From positions 116,729-180,728 of the forward strand of contig NZ_JADLRJ010000014.1 in assembly GCF_015477355.1 (NCBI RefSeq): DNA of 64,000 bases, given 5' to 3'. Source of the stretch: Nocardia blacklockiae (lineage in GTDB: Bacteria > Actinomycetota > Actinomycetes > Mycobacteriales > Mycobacteriaceae). Positions within the stretch are counted from its first letter, which is position 1, and each line of letters opens with the position of its first letter. Made by a program: the position numbers and the translations under genes. This document shows positions 52,432 through 62,600 of this stretch, piece after piece. The notes beneath the pieces were generated by a model that saw nothing but the letters and a program-made list of their open reading frames with translations, searched no databases and was not told the DNA's origin.

Positions 52432-53589
52432 TCAGTCCGGCTGCGCCACAGTGTCGTCGGTTTCCGCGCCCGGCGGCGTGGTGACCACGTCGATCTGCTC
52501 GCCGATGTAGCGGATCACCACCGCCACCACCGCCGCGACGGGCACCGCGAGGAACGCGCCGACGATCCCGAACAGCGAGCCGCCCGCGGTGACGGCGAGC
52601 AGCACGATCACGGCGTGCAGCTTCATGCTGCGGCTCTGCAACACCGGTTGCAGCACGTTGCCCTCGATCTGCTGGACCGCGATGATGATGCCCAGCACGA
52701 TCAGCGCCGTGGTGAAACCGTTGGCCACCAACGCGACCAGCACCGCGAGCGCACCGGCGACGAACGCGCCGACCATCGGGACGAACCCGCCGATGAACGT
52801 GATCACCGCCAGCACCAGCGCCAGCGGCACGTGCAGGATCACCAGGCCGGCCCCGATGAACACGGCGTCGATGAGGCTGACCAGCGCCTGGGTCCGGATG
52901 AACCCGCCGAGCGTCGACCAGACCCGGTTCAGCACCGCCTCGAAGTGCCGTCCGCCCCGGCTGCCCAGCAGCGCGTGCAGCCACGGCAGGAACCGCGGCC
53001 CGTCCTTGATGAAGAAGAACGTCAGGATCAGCACCAGGAACAGGGTGACGACCGTCGAGGTCGCGGTGGTGACGCCGCTGAAGACACCGGACGCGATCCG
53101 CTCGGAGCTGGACTGCAACCGGCTCACGATCGCGTCCACCGCCGAGTCCAGTTGCTCCTGCCGAATATTCAGCGGCGGGCCCTGCAACCAGTCCTGCACC
53201 TGGTGGACACCGGCGGTGGAGCGGTCGGCCAGTTCGGGGGCCTGGTCCACCACCGACGGCACGATCAGCGCGATGATGCCGGAGAACAAGGCGAGGAAGC
53301 CGATCACCGAGGTCGCGGCCGCCGCGGCCGGCGGGAAGCGGTGGTTGGTGAGCCAGCGGGTGGGCGGCCACAGCACGGTCGCGACGACGAGCGCCAGCAG
53401 CACCGGCAGCACCACCACCCACAGCTTGGCGATCAGATACGCCAGCACCCAGGCGCCCGCCGCCACCGCCACGATGCACACCGACCACTTCGCCAGCCAC
53501 AGCAGCCCGGTGCCGATCACCGTCCCGCGGTCCGGCGGCGGCACGCTCGGAACGGCGTCGTCCGCGGGGAGATTCGTCGTGTCGCTCAC
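52432..53589 (-). CDS. AI-2E family transporter (PerM/YdiK-like)
   Basis: A 385-residue membrane protein with about eight TM helices. TFFFIKDGPRFLPWLHAL and the late segment VPMVGAFVAGALAVLVALVA, with IEGNVLQPVLQSRSMKLHAV, are the family hallmarks. Despite the family name many members are Na+/H+ antiporters or of unknown function. A Pro/Asp-rich N-terminal tail faces the cytoplasm. The gene follows the conservon operon by 51 bp and could belong to it. Confidence 0.9.
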   Translation of the reverse strand: MSDTTNLPADDAVPSVPPPDRGTVIGTGLLWLAKWSVCIVAVAAGAWVLAYLIAKLWVVVLPVLLALVVATVLWPPTRWLTNHRFPPAAAAATSVIGFLALFSGIIALIVPSVVDQAPELADRSTAGVHQVQDWLQGPPLNIRQEQLDSAVDAIVSRLQSSSERIASGVFSGVTTATSTVVTLFLVLILTFFFIKDGPRFLPWLHALLGSRGGRHFEAVLNRVWSTLGGFIRTQALVSLIDAVFIGAGLVILHVPLALVLAVITFIGGFVPMVGAFVAGALAVLVALVANGFTTALIVLGIIIAVQQIEGNVLQPVLQSRSMKLHAVIVLLAVTAGGSLFGIVGAFLAVPVAAVVAVVIRYIGEQIDVVTTPPGAETDDTVAQPD

Positions 53590-53639
53590 CCGACCAGTCT
53601 GTCACGGCGTCCGGTCGGGACCGGGTCGCGAATCTCCGG

Positions 53640-54854
53640 TCAGCGCAACCGCACCGGAAATGCCGCGAGATCGTTCTGCGTCAGCACCGGCAGATTGCGG
53701 ATCTCCGCGACGGGCACGTCGAGCCGGAGCCCGGGGAAACGGTCGAACAGCGCGGGCAGGGCGATCGCCGCCTCCAGCCGGGCCAGCGCGGCCCCCGGGC
53801 AGACGTGCGGGCCGTAGCCGAAGGAGATGTTGCGGTTCGCGGTCGGGCGGGTCAGGTCGAACTCGTCGGCGTCGGCGCCGTGCACGGCCGTGTCGCGGCC
53901 GATCGCGCGGTACGACATCACCACGCCCTCGCCCTTCTCGATCACGGTGTCGCCGAGGGTGATGTCCTCGGTGGCGAACCGCATCAGCAGGTGGATCACC
54001 GGGCCGTCCCAGCGCAGCGTCTCCTCGACGGCCTGTTTCCAGTCGACCTCGCCGCGGCGGAGCAGATCGAACTGGTCGGGGTGGGTCAGCAGCGCCCGCA
54101 CGGTGGCGAGGATGAGACTGACCGTGGTCTCGTGCCCGGCGGCCACCAGCGCCTTCAGATTGCCGACGACCTCTTCCTCGGTCAGCGGCTCGCCGCCCTC
54201 GTCGGCCTGGATGAGCGCGGTGGTGAGATCGTCGGTGGGCTCGGCGGTCTTCTTGCGCACCATGTCGTAGTAGTAGTCGTCGAGTTCGGCGATCACCCGC
54301 AGCCGCTCGTCCTGCGGGGTCAGCAGCGAGAAGAACTTCTTGTAGGCGTCCAGCAGCATCGGGTGGTCCGCGCGCGGCACGCCCATCAGTTCGCTGACCA
54401 CCCGCATCGGCAGCGGGTAGGCGAACACGGCCTTCAGGTCCACCGGCTCGTCGCCGGCGGCGGCCAGGTCGTCGAGCAGTTCGGCGACGAACCGTTCGAT
54501 CATGGGCCGCAACGCCCGCAGCCGCCGTGGCGTGAGGGCCTGGGTGGTCTTGATCCGTAATCGGCGATGCTCGGCGCCGTCGACGGTGAACATGGAGCGG
54601 CCGGCGTCGATCATGCCGATCAGCGGCCACTGCCGCGTCACCGCCCCGGAGGTCCACAGCGACCACGCGCCGATGTCCTTGACCAGCCGCGGGTCCACCA
54701 GCAGCCGGCGGGCGAGAGCGTGATCGGTGATCGTCCAGGCGGGCACGCCGAGCAGTTCCAGCCGGGTGACCGGGCCCGCGGCGCGCAGCCGGGCGGTCTC
54801 GCCCGCCAGATCACCGATCATCGGGTCGACGACGAGGGGACAGTGTGCGTTCAC
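53640..54854 (-). CDS. Cytochrome P450 (second conservon P450)
   Basis: A 404-residue soluble P450 from a GTG overlapping the preceding stop (GTGA). The I-helix LVAAGHETTVS, the K-helix EETLRW (ExxR) and the heme loop FGYGPHVCPGAALA are all intact, so it should be an active monooxygenase. In Streptomyces conservons a CYP154-type enzyme is often paired with a CYP157-type one; this gene sits in that position. Its redox partners are not in the window. Confidence 0.93.
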   Translation of the reverse strand: MNAHCPLVVDPMIGDLAGETARLRAAGPVTRLELLGVPAWTITDHALARRLLVDPRLVKDIGAWSLWTSGAVTRQWPLIGMIDAGRSMFTVDGAEHRRLRIKTTQALTPRRLRALRPMIERFVAELLDDLAAAGDEPVDLKAVFAYPLPMRVVSELMGVPRADHPMLLDAYKKFFSLLTPQDERLRVIAELDDYYYDMVRKKTAEPTDDLTTALIQADEGGEPLTEEEVVGNLKALVAAGHETTVSLILATVRALLTHPDQFDLLRRGEVDWKQAVEETLRWDGPVIHLLMRFATEDITLGDTVIEKGEGVVMSYRAIGRDTAVHGADADEFDLTRPTANRNISFGYGPHVCPGAALARLEAAIALPALFDRFPGLRLDVPVAEIRNLPVLTQNDLAAFPVRLR

Positions 54855-56128
54855 GGCATACCTCCGACCGCGCGAACGGGAGTGAAACGTACCGGGAGAG
54901 AGGTCATTCCGCGCAGGAACGGCGACGGGCGGCGCACCAGGTTCTGCGGGGGCACCGCCAGGTCGATGTCCGGCAGCCGGTCCAGCAGCACCTCGATGCC
55001 GGTGCGCGCGATGATCTCGGCGATCTGCTGCGCCGGGAACGGGCAGCGGTATTCGCCGTGCCCGAAGGCGAAGTGCGCGCTGTTGCCGGAGTGCGCGGGC
55101 TCGGTGTCGGCGACGTGCTGGCGCACGTGCGGGTCGGCGTTGGCCGCGGCCAGTCCCAGCAGCAACAGGTCGCCGCCGTGAATCACCTTGTCCGCCAAGC
55201 GGGTATCGCGCGCGGCCCAGCGGCCGGCGAGGATCTGGGTCGGGGTGTCCTCCCACAGCGCCTCGTTCATGGCCTGCCCGACGCTGCGGCGGCCGCCGCC
55301 GAAGGCGGCCGCGAAACGCTCGTCGGTGAGCATCAGCCGCAGCGAGTTCACCAGCCAGTCGGCGGTGGGCAGGTGCCCGGCCGCGATGACGGCCTGCAGG
55401 TCCAGCGCGTACTCCTCGTCGGTGAACGGCTCGGGCGAGCGCAGCATCACCGACACCAGATCCGGGCCCGGCCGTTCGTGTTTGATCGCCACCAGCCGGT
55501 GCATCAGTTCGCTGAAGCGCTGATAGGCGGCTTGGGCGTCCGCGCCGCCGTCGGCCAGGGTCTTCATCGTCCAGGCCAGTTCGGGGGCCTCCGCGTCGGG
55601 GATACCGAGCACCCGGGCCAGCGCCAGCACGGGCAGCAGCTCGGCGAACTCGGCCATCAGGTCGGCCTCGCCGCGCCCGCAGAAGGAGTCGATCAGCTCG
55701 TCCGCCAATTCCTCACAGGTGCGCCGCAATTCGAACGGATCCACCGCCTCGAGCGCCGGTTCGACCATCGCGACGTGGCGGCGGTGCTCGGCGCCGGCGG
55801 TGAAGTAGATCGACGGCATGGGCTGCCCGACCATCGGCAGCAGCGGCCAGTCCTCGGGGATGTTCGGCCACTGGTTCCAGCGCGCGACGTCGCGCGGGAA
55901 CAGCTCCGGGTCGCTGGTCACCTGATGCAGCTCCCGGTAGCCGATGACCAGCCACGCCGGAATGCCGCCGACCAGCTCCACCGCGACCACCGGCCCGTGG
56001 TCGCGGCGCATCTCGGCGTAGAGGCCGTGCGGGTCGGTGTGGAACCGCGGGCCGCTCAGCGGCACCAGCCCGGGTTCGGTGCGGACCGGGCAACCGGCGG
56101 TGTCGGCCCCGAGGTCGGGCAGGCTCAT
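54851..56128 (-). CDS. cvnE: Conservon cytochrome P450 lacking ExxR (CYP157-like, CvnE)
   Basis: A 425-residue P450-fold protein. The I-helix is AGHLPTADW and the heme Cys loop FGHGEYRCPFPAQQ keeps Cys but has Pro in place of the usual following Gly. The K-helix reads NEALWED, so the arginine of the nearly invariant ExxR is Trp. CYP157 of Streptomyces conservons is known for the same loss (EQSLW). Both neighbours overlap by 4 nt. It may act in signalling with the conservon GTPase rather than in ordinary catalysis. Confidence 0.9.
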   Translation of the reverse strand: MSLPDLGADTAGCPVRTEPGLVPLSGPRFHTDPHGLYAEMRRDHGPVVAVELVGGIPAWLVIGYRELHQVTSDPELFPRDVARWNQWPNIPEDWPLLPMVGQPMPSIYFTAGAEHRRHVAMVEPALEAVDPFELRRTCEELADELIDSFCGRGEADLMAEFAELLPVLALARVLGIPDAEAPELAWTMKTLADGGADAQAAYQRFSELMHRLVAIKHERPGPDLVSVMLRSPEPFTDEEYALDLQAVIAAGHLPTADWLVNSLRLMLTDERFAAAFGGGRRSVGQAMNEALWEDTPTQILAGRWAARDTRLADKVIHGGDLLLLGLAAANADPHVRQHVADTEPAHSGNSAHFAFGHGEYRCPFPAQQIAEIIARTGIEVLLDRLPDIDLAVPPQNLVRRPSPFLRGMTSLPVRFTPVRAVGGMP

Positions 56129-56745
56129 GACGCGGTCTCCGGGACGCGGGTGGCGGCGGCGTGGAGGTGTTCCACGAGGGTGATCAGCACCCGTTTGCAC
56201 GAGGCGCGCGAGCGGGCGTCGCAATCCAGCAGCGGCACACCGGGATCGAGGTCCAGCGCCGCGCGGACCTCGTCGGGATGCCAGGACTCGACGCCGAAGT
56301 CGTTGCACGCCAACACGAATCGGGTGCCCTGGTGTTCGAGGCGGTCGATCGCGTACCAGCAGTCGGCGATCCGGCGGGGGTCGACCAGCACGACGGCGCC
56401 GAGCGCACCCGCGAACAGGCGCTGCCACAGGAACCGGAACCGCTCCTGGCCCGGGGCGCCGAACAGGTACAGCACGTGCTCGTCGTCGAGGGTGAGGCGG
56501 CCGAAGTCGAAGGCGACCGTGGTGGTCGTCTTGCCGGGCACCGCGGTCGAATCGTCCACGGCCGCACCGGCATCGGTCATGGTCGCCTCGGTGTTCAACG
56601 GCCGGATCTCGCTGACCGAGCGCACCATCGTCGTCTTCCCGACGCCGAAGCCGCCGACGATCACGAGCTTCAGGCCGTGCCGCACGCTGCTGCTCAGCGG
56701 CGCGTCGGCGCGGGCCGGGGACGAATCAAAGCTTACGGAGTCCAA
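56125..56745 (-). CDS. cvnD: Conservon small GTPase/ATP-binding protein (CvnD)
   Basis: A 206-residue protein. The P-loop is GGFGVGKTT, the switch-region Gly motif is APGQERFRFLW and the base-recognition region is ACNDFG. These Ras/MglA-like GTPases are tied to a roadblock protein in conservons and are thought to relay the kinase signal. It overlaps the DUF742 gene by 20 nt and the P450 by 4 nt. Confidence 0.93.
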   Translation of the reverse strand: MDSVSFDSSPARADAPLSSSVRHGLKLVIVGGFGVGKTTMVRSVSEIRPLNTEATMTDAGAAVDDSTAVPGKTTTTVAFDFGRLTLDDEHVLYLFGAPGQERFRFLWQRLFAGALGAVVLVDPRRIADCWYAIDRLEHQGTRFVLACNDFGVESWHPDEVRAALDLDPGVPLLDCDARSRASCKRVLITLVEHLHAAATRVPETAS

Positions 56746-57088
56746 CGAGAACCTTCTCCAGGGTGGCCGCGTCGGTGACCGGGGTCCAGGTGCCGGGCAG
56801 TTCGGCGGCGGGGTGGCGGACGGTGATCTTGCCCGCGTGTAGCAGGTCGGCGAGCAGGATGGTGGCGATGCCGACCGGCACCCGCAGCTCGGCCGCGATC
56901 TCCACGACGGCGGTCGGGGCCCGGCACAGCTCCAGGATCGCGGCCAGTTCGGACTGCATGCCGGGCGTCGGGTCGCATTCGCTCACCACGAGGGTCACCA
57001 GGTCGAAGACCTCGGAGTCCGGGCGGCTGCGGCCGCCGGTCAGCGTGTACAGCCGGTCGGGATCCTCGTCGCGGATCGCGCCCGTCAC
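56726..57088 (-). CDS. cvnC: Conservon DUF742 protein (CvnC)
   Basis: A 120-residue protein from a GTG overlapping the roadblock stop. DPDRLYTLTGGRSRPDSEVF, DLVTLVVSE and AAELRVPVGIATILLADLLH form the DUF742 winged-helix-like fold. Always found in conservons between the roadblock and GTPase genes; the role is probably as an adaptor. Confidence 0.93.
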   Translation of the reverse strand: MTGAIRDEDPDRLYTLTGGRSRPDSEVFDLVTLVVSECDPTPGMQSELAAILELCRAPTAVVEIAAELRVPVGIATILLADLLHAGKITVRHPAAELPGTWTPVTDAATLEKVLVGLRKL

Positions 57089-57495
57089 GGCACGCCCCGG
57101 TCGCGCGGCGCGGCCGCCAGGTACTCGCCGAGCTGTTCGACCAGCTCGCGCATGTTGTGCCCGATCAGCCCGGCGTCGGCGTCCTCGGTGGCCACGACCG
57201 CGATGTGCGCGCCCGTGCCGGCCTCCACGATGAACAGGATGCCGCCGTAGAACTCGGTCATCGATTGCCGCACTCCGCCACGGCCGGAACCGAATTCGAT
57301 CGAGGCGCCGTGCGAGAGGCTCTGGATGCCCGCGGCGATGGCGGAGAGCTGATCGGCCTGGTCGACCGACAGTTCGGGGGTGTGGCAGATCTTCAGCCCG
57401 TCGCTGGACAGCAGCAGGGCGTGTCTGGTCTGCGGGGTGCGGGCCAGCAGCTGTTCGAGCAACCAGCCCAGCTGCGCCGTCGTGGATGTGGTCAT
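57085..57495 (-). CDS. cvnB: Conservon roadblock/LC7 domain protein (CvnB)
   Basis: A 136-residue roadblock protein: LGWLLEQLLARTPQTRHALL, LSSDGLKICHTPELSVDQAD, then ILFIVEAGTGAHIAVVATED. In the MglB/MglA pair of Myxococcus such proteins act as GTPase-activating partners; here the partner is CvnD. Start and stop overlap both neighbours (ATGA and GTGA). Confidence 0.94.
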   Translation of the reverse strand: MTTSTTAQLGWLLEQLLARTPQTRHALLLSSDGLKICHTPELSVDQADQLSAIAAGIQSLSHGASIEFGSGRGGVRQSMTEFYGGILFIVEAGTGAHIAVVATEDADAGLIGHNMRELVEQLGEYLAAAPRDRGVP

Positions 57496-59087
57496 AGATC
57501 GTTCTCCAGTGCAACAGAAGGGATCTCGGCCGCGGAGTCGCGCCCGGACACGGCCCGCTGGAAGGCGCCCAGTGCGGAGCTGCGCGCCGAGGAAGCCGGT
57601 TTCCACTCCGCCCCCTCGGATTTCGTGCCCTCCCCCGCCTTCGGCAGCCCTCCGGGATGCGCCGCCGCCAACGTGTCCCCCCGCCGCCGCTTCGGCAGCC
57701 GCGGCCCCGACCCCTCGGCGCGCGTGGTCTCGGCCACCGCGCCGTCGGAACCGCCTTCGGACACGTCACGACCGGCATCGCGGGCCGCGGTCGACAAGTC
57801 TTGCGCGCCAGCGCCTGTCGCGGCGGTTCCGCTGTCCGAGGGATCCGGTGCGGCGGTGCTGGACGCCGCGCTGCCCTCCGGCCGCCTGCGGGGTAGGTCG
57901 TTCTGCGGGAGCACGTCGACGGAGACGGTGCGCAGGGTGGCCGTGTCCATGTCGGCACCGGCCGCTGACGCGTTGTCGCGCAACGCTTTACCCGGCTGGT
58001 GGATGGGAAGGTGGCGGTTGGTGGTGGCGGGCGACGCGGCGCGGTCGACGCGGGTGACGAGGTCGCGCGGCACGATCACGACGACGGCGGTGCCGCCGAT
58101 GGCCGAGGGGCGGTAGGACACCGTGAGCCCGTGTTTGCGGGCGAGGTGGCCGACCACGGCCAAGCCCAGGCGCGTGCCGCTCAGTGACGAAAGATCTACG
58201 CCGCCACGGCCTTCGGCGTCGGCCCCGGACACCGCGCGCTCGGCCCGGCGCAGCGCCGACTCGCTCATCACCAGGCCGCTGTCCTCGAGCGTGATCACCA
58301 CGCCGGCGGGCACCTCGGTGGCGTAGACGTGCACCTCGGTCGTGGGCGGGGAGAAATTGCAGGCGTTGTCGAGCAGTTCGGCCAGCGCGTGCATGATGCC
58401 CTCGGCGGCGTGCCCGGCGATGCCCACTCCCGCGACGGCGCGCAGCCGGATGCGCTGATAGCCGGCCACCCGGCCCATCGCGCCGCGCAGAATCGATTCC
58501 ATGGCAATGGGTTTGGCCCAGCGCCGGCCGGTCCGCGCGCCGCTGAGCACGGCGATGCTGTCGGCCAGCCGGCCCGCCTGGGCGGTGCGGTGGTCCAGTT
58601 GCAGCAGATCGGCCAGCACCCGCGGGTCGGCGTGCCGGTGCTCCATCTCCCGCAGCTCCGCCAGCATGCTGGTGCTGAGCGCCTGCATGCGGCCCGCCGC
58701 GCCGGCGAAGGCCGCCAGCGCCGCGGCCCGGCGGGCGTCGCTGCGCTTCGCCTCCCGCGCGTGCTTCTCGGCCGCCTCCTCCGCGGCGGCGACCCGCGCG
58801 GCGGCCTCGGCGTGCGCGGTGACGATCACCTCGTCCGCCCGCGCGGCCGCCGCCCGGTACTCGGCGGCGAGGACCCGGAAGTGCACGGCCGCCGCCACCG
58901 CGACGCACAGCACGACGGCGGCCCCCGCGGCCCCGATCGCCGAGGTGACGCGGAACCCGTCGGGTGTGGCCACGACGGCCGCGACGGCCAGGCAGCCGCT
59001 CACCACCGCGCACGCCAGCGCGGCCAAGTAGGCGGGACGAATCCCCCGACCGGCACGTGCACCGGTTTCCGCATTCGGCGAAGCCAT
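57492..59087 (-). CDS. cvnA: Conservon sensor histidine kinase-like protein (CvnA)
   Basis: About 531 residues. Two N-terminal TM helices (PAYLAALACAVVSGCLAVAA; AAVVLCVAVAAAVHFRVLAA) are followed by a coiled coil rich in Ala/Glu, a DHp-like helix with LQLDHRTAQAGRLAD, and a GHKL ATPase (LAELLDNACNFSPP, TRLGLAVVGHLARKHGLTVS). The last 170 residues are low-complexity and polar. No extracellular sensor domain is evident, so it may sense within the membrane. First gene of the conservon. Confidence 0.93.
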   Translation of the reverse strand: MASPNAETGARAGRGIRPAYLAALACAVVSGCLAVAAVVATPDGFRVTSAIGAAGAAVVLCVAVAAAVHFRVLAAEYRAAAARADEVIVTAHAEAAARVAAAEEAAEKHAREAKRSDARRAAALAAFAGAAGRMQALSTSMLAELREMEHRHADPRVLADLLQLDHRTAQAGRLADSIAVLSGARTGRRWAKPIAMESILRGAMGRVAGYQRIRLRAVAGVGIAGHAAEGIMHALAELLDNACNFSPPTTEVHVYATEVPAGVVITLEDSGLVMSESALRRAERAVSGADAEGRGGVDLSSLSGTRLGLAVVGHLARKHGLTVSYRPSAIGGTAVVVIVPRDLVTRVDRAASPATTNRHLPIHQPGKALRDNASAAGADMDTATLRTVSVDVLPQNDLPRRRPEGSAASSTAAPDPSDSGTAATGAGAQDLSTAARDAGRDVSEGGSDGAVAETTRAEGSGPRLPKRRRGDTLAAAHPGGLPKAGEGTKSEGAEWKPASSARSSALGAFQRAVSGRDSAAEIPSVALENDL

Positions 59088-59644
59088 TGAGACCGCCAAC
59101 TCCCGCACTCCAGCCCCCGACAACCAGGAGAGATACCAATCGGCCGCACCCCCGGGGCAGAAGTCAAAGACCCAGGTAGACAGGCGGATTCGAAAAACTC
59201 GGCACGAGCTTAACCGCACCGGCTCGGCGCCGCCACCCGAAGCGGCGGATCGATGCGATTCACACCGCGGCACGCGAAACCCGAACAATCGCTTGGTAAT
59301 TGCTGGCGGGACCTCTCGCGCCGACGCCGCCGGACGCGCACCCGCCGAGGCGCCCGGCCCGGCGACGCCGGCTATCCGAGATCGCCCGTCCGCGGCAGGA
59401 CGGGCGAGTACGAGCCGAAGGGAACGGCTCGCGTCTCCCGATCGCACGGCGTCGAACGCCACGCAATCACCAGGCAAACATACCGCGCGGCGACGGCCGA
59501 ACGGCCTCGTTCGAACAGGTTAGGGGGTGATATATGTAACTGCTATTAACATGCCTGGTCAGCGGCGATATAACCGCGCTACGGAAAATGCGGACCCGTT
59601 AGGGGATCAACGAACTGGACGTATGCTCCATTACCCCCGCGCGC
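59088..59644. promoter_or_regulatory. Upstream region of the conservon, no gene
   Basis: A 557-bp stretch without a convincing gene on either strand. 59515-59620 is noticeably AT-richer (GATATATGTAACTGCTATTA) than its surroundings and lies between the 5' end of the conservon and the 3' end of the carboxylase. It probably holds the conservon promoter. Confidence 0.4.
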
Positions 59645-62600
59645 TCAGCACAACGTCCGGATCCAGCGGCGGGTATCGGCCGGGTCGATCACGTCGTCGA
59701 GTTCGCCGACGGCCGCCGCGGTCAGCGCCTTGCCGTTGTCGTAGGCGAACCGCACCAGATTCTCGAACGCCGCCTGCCGCTCACCCGGGTCGGTGATCGC
59801 CGCAAGTTCCTTGGCGAACCCCAGGCGCACCGCGCCCTCGAGACCCATCCCGCCGATTTCGCCCGTCGGCCAGGCGACGACGAAGCGCGGCCCGCGAAAA
59901 GACCCGGCCGCCATGGCTTGTGCGCCGAGCCCGTATCCCTTGCGCACGACGATCGTGCCGAACGGCACCCGCAACGCGGCGGAGTCGACGAACAACCGGC
60001 TGAACTTCGTGACCGTGGCCTCCCGCTCGGCGTCCGGGCCGACCATGAAACCCGGTGTGTCGCAGAGGGAAACAATCGGCAAACCGTGCGCGCCGCACAG
60101 TCGCAGGAAGGCGCCGAGCTTGTCGGCGGCGGGCGCGTCGATGGCACCTCCGAGATGGCGGCAGTCGTTGGCGATCACGCCGAACGGCCTGCCCTCCACC
60201 CGCATCAGCGCCGTGACGATGCCGATCCCCCAGTCGCGGCGCAGCTCGAGCACCGATCCGAGGTCGGCGACGGACTCGATCGCGGCCCGGATGTCGAAGG
60301 CGCGCAACCGGTTCTCGGGCACCACGTGCCGGGCCAGCCGCGGATCGGGCGCTTCCCATTCCGTCAGTGCCCCTTGGAAATACGACAGATACCGGCGGGC
60401 GGTGGCGACCGCGTCGGCCTCGTCGGCGGCCACGATGTGCACGACTCCGTTGCGCCGCTGCACCTCGATCGGGCCGATGTCCTCCGGGGCGTACACGCCC
60501 AGCCCGCCGCCCTCGATCATGGCGGGTCCGCCCATCCCGATATTGGCGTCCGGCGTGGCGATGACGACATCGCACATGCCCAGCAGCGCCGCGTTTCCCG
60601 CGAAGCACCGCCCGGACACGATGCCGATCAACGGCACCTGCCCCGACAACGCGCCCATCGCGCGGAAGGTGGTGACGTCCAAGCCCGACAGGCCGCCGTG
60701 GTCGGTGTCGCCGGGCCGCCCGCCGCCGCCCTCGGTGAAGAAGACGACGGGAAGGCCTCGCTCGCGGGCTATTTCGAGCATGCGATCGGTCTTGGCGTGG
60801 TTGCGCATGCCCTGCGTCCCGGCCAGCACCGTGTAGTCGTAGGACATCACCACGGCGCGGGCATCGGGGCCGAAACGATCGGCGTTCACGGTGGCGACAC
60901 CGGCGACGAGTCCGTCGGCGGGCGTCCGGGCGATCAGGTCCTCCAGGCTGTGCCGCTGCCGCTGGGCCGCCACCGCCAGCGCGCCGTACTCCACGAAGCT
61001 GTCCGGATCGACCAGGTCGGCGATGTTCTCGCGGGCGGTGCGGCGGCCCAGCCGGTGCCGCTTGGCGACCGCGTCCGGGCGGGCCGCGTCGGTGCCGATC
61101 TCGTGCCTGCGCAGCACCTCCGCCAGGTCGGCGCGCACGAGATCCACGTCCGCCGTGTGGGTTTCGTCGACCGTGCCGTCGTGGTCGGCCTCGGCCCAGA
61201 CCAGCAGCACCGCGTGCGGGTCCACGACCGCCCCCGGCGCGACGGTGTGGCGCAGCACCCGCAGCGGCCGTTCCGCGCGCACCACGTGCTGCATCTTCAT
61301 CGCCTCGAGCACCGCCACCTCGGCACCGGCGGCATGAACCGAGCCGGGTTCGGCCAGCGCGATGACGGTGCCGCCCATCGGGGCACGCACGGCCTGCTCA
61401 CCGTCGGACAGCACCGGGTCGGCCGCCGGGGCAAGCGGATACGCCCGGGAGCTTGCCCCCGACGCCGGCGAGCGCGGCGAGTCGTAAACGGCCGCACGCG
61501 CGCGTATTTCATCGAGATTGCTCTCGAACCAGGAGGTCGAGACGGGACCGCCGAGTTCATCGAGCACGGCGCGCAGCAGCGCGATATTGGTGTCGATGCC
61601 GGACACCACCGTCTCCGCCAACGCATCCCCGCAACGCCGGACCGCGGCCGAGAAACTGGAGCCGCGCGCGATCACCTTCACCAGCAGCGAATCGAATCGC
61701 GCGTCCTGCCGGAGCCCGGCGAAGCAGGCCGTGTCGGCCCGCACACCGGGGCCCGCCGGAGGCGCGAACCGCGTCACGACGCCGCTGGCGGGTAGCGGAA
61801 ATCCCTCGGCGCCAAGGGTTTCGGCGTTCACGCGGGCTTGCACCGCCCAGCCGCGAGGGTGCTCGGGCAGCGCCAGGTCGGCGAGCGAGCGACCGCGCGC
61901 CAGTTCCAGTTGCACCGCCACCAGATCGACGCCGAACACCTCCTCGGTCACGGTGTGCTCGACCTGCAATCGCGGATTGACCTCCAGGAACCACGCGTCG
62001 TCCCCGTCGACCAGGAATTCGACGGTGATCACCCCGCGGCAACCCACCGCTTCAGCGATCCGCGCGGCCGCGCCGTGCAACCGATCACGCACTGCCGCAG
62101 CCAATTCCGGCGCGGGCGCGATCTCGACGAGCTTCTGGTGGCGGCGCTGCACGCTGCAATCGCGGTCGCCCAGCGCCACCGCGCGCGTGCCGTCCGCCAC
62201 CACCTGCACTTCGATGTGACGGGCCGCGGGCGCCAGCGCCTCCGCGTAGAGGGTCCCGTCGCCGAAACCGGCCAGCGCCTCCGCCGCGCACCGCCGATGG
62301 GCGTCCTCGATCTCGTCCGCCGCGCGCACCACCCGGATACCGCGCCCGCCGCCGCCCGCGGCCGCCTTCACCACGACCCCGCGCGGGTGATCGGCCAGGA
62401 GCGCGGCGATCTCGGCGGGACCCGCGCCCGCCGCGGTGGCCGCGAGCACCGGCACCCCGGCCCGCTCGGCGGCCGCGCGGGCGGCGACCTTGTCACCGAA
62501 GACGCGCAGCGCCTCCGGCCCGGGGCCGACGAACACCAGCCCCGCCGCGGCGCAGGCCGACGCGAAATCGGCGCTCTCGCTGAGGAATCCGTACCCGGGA

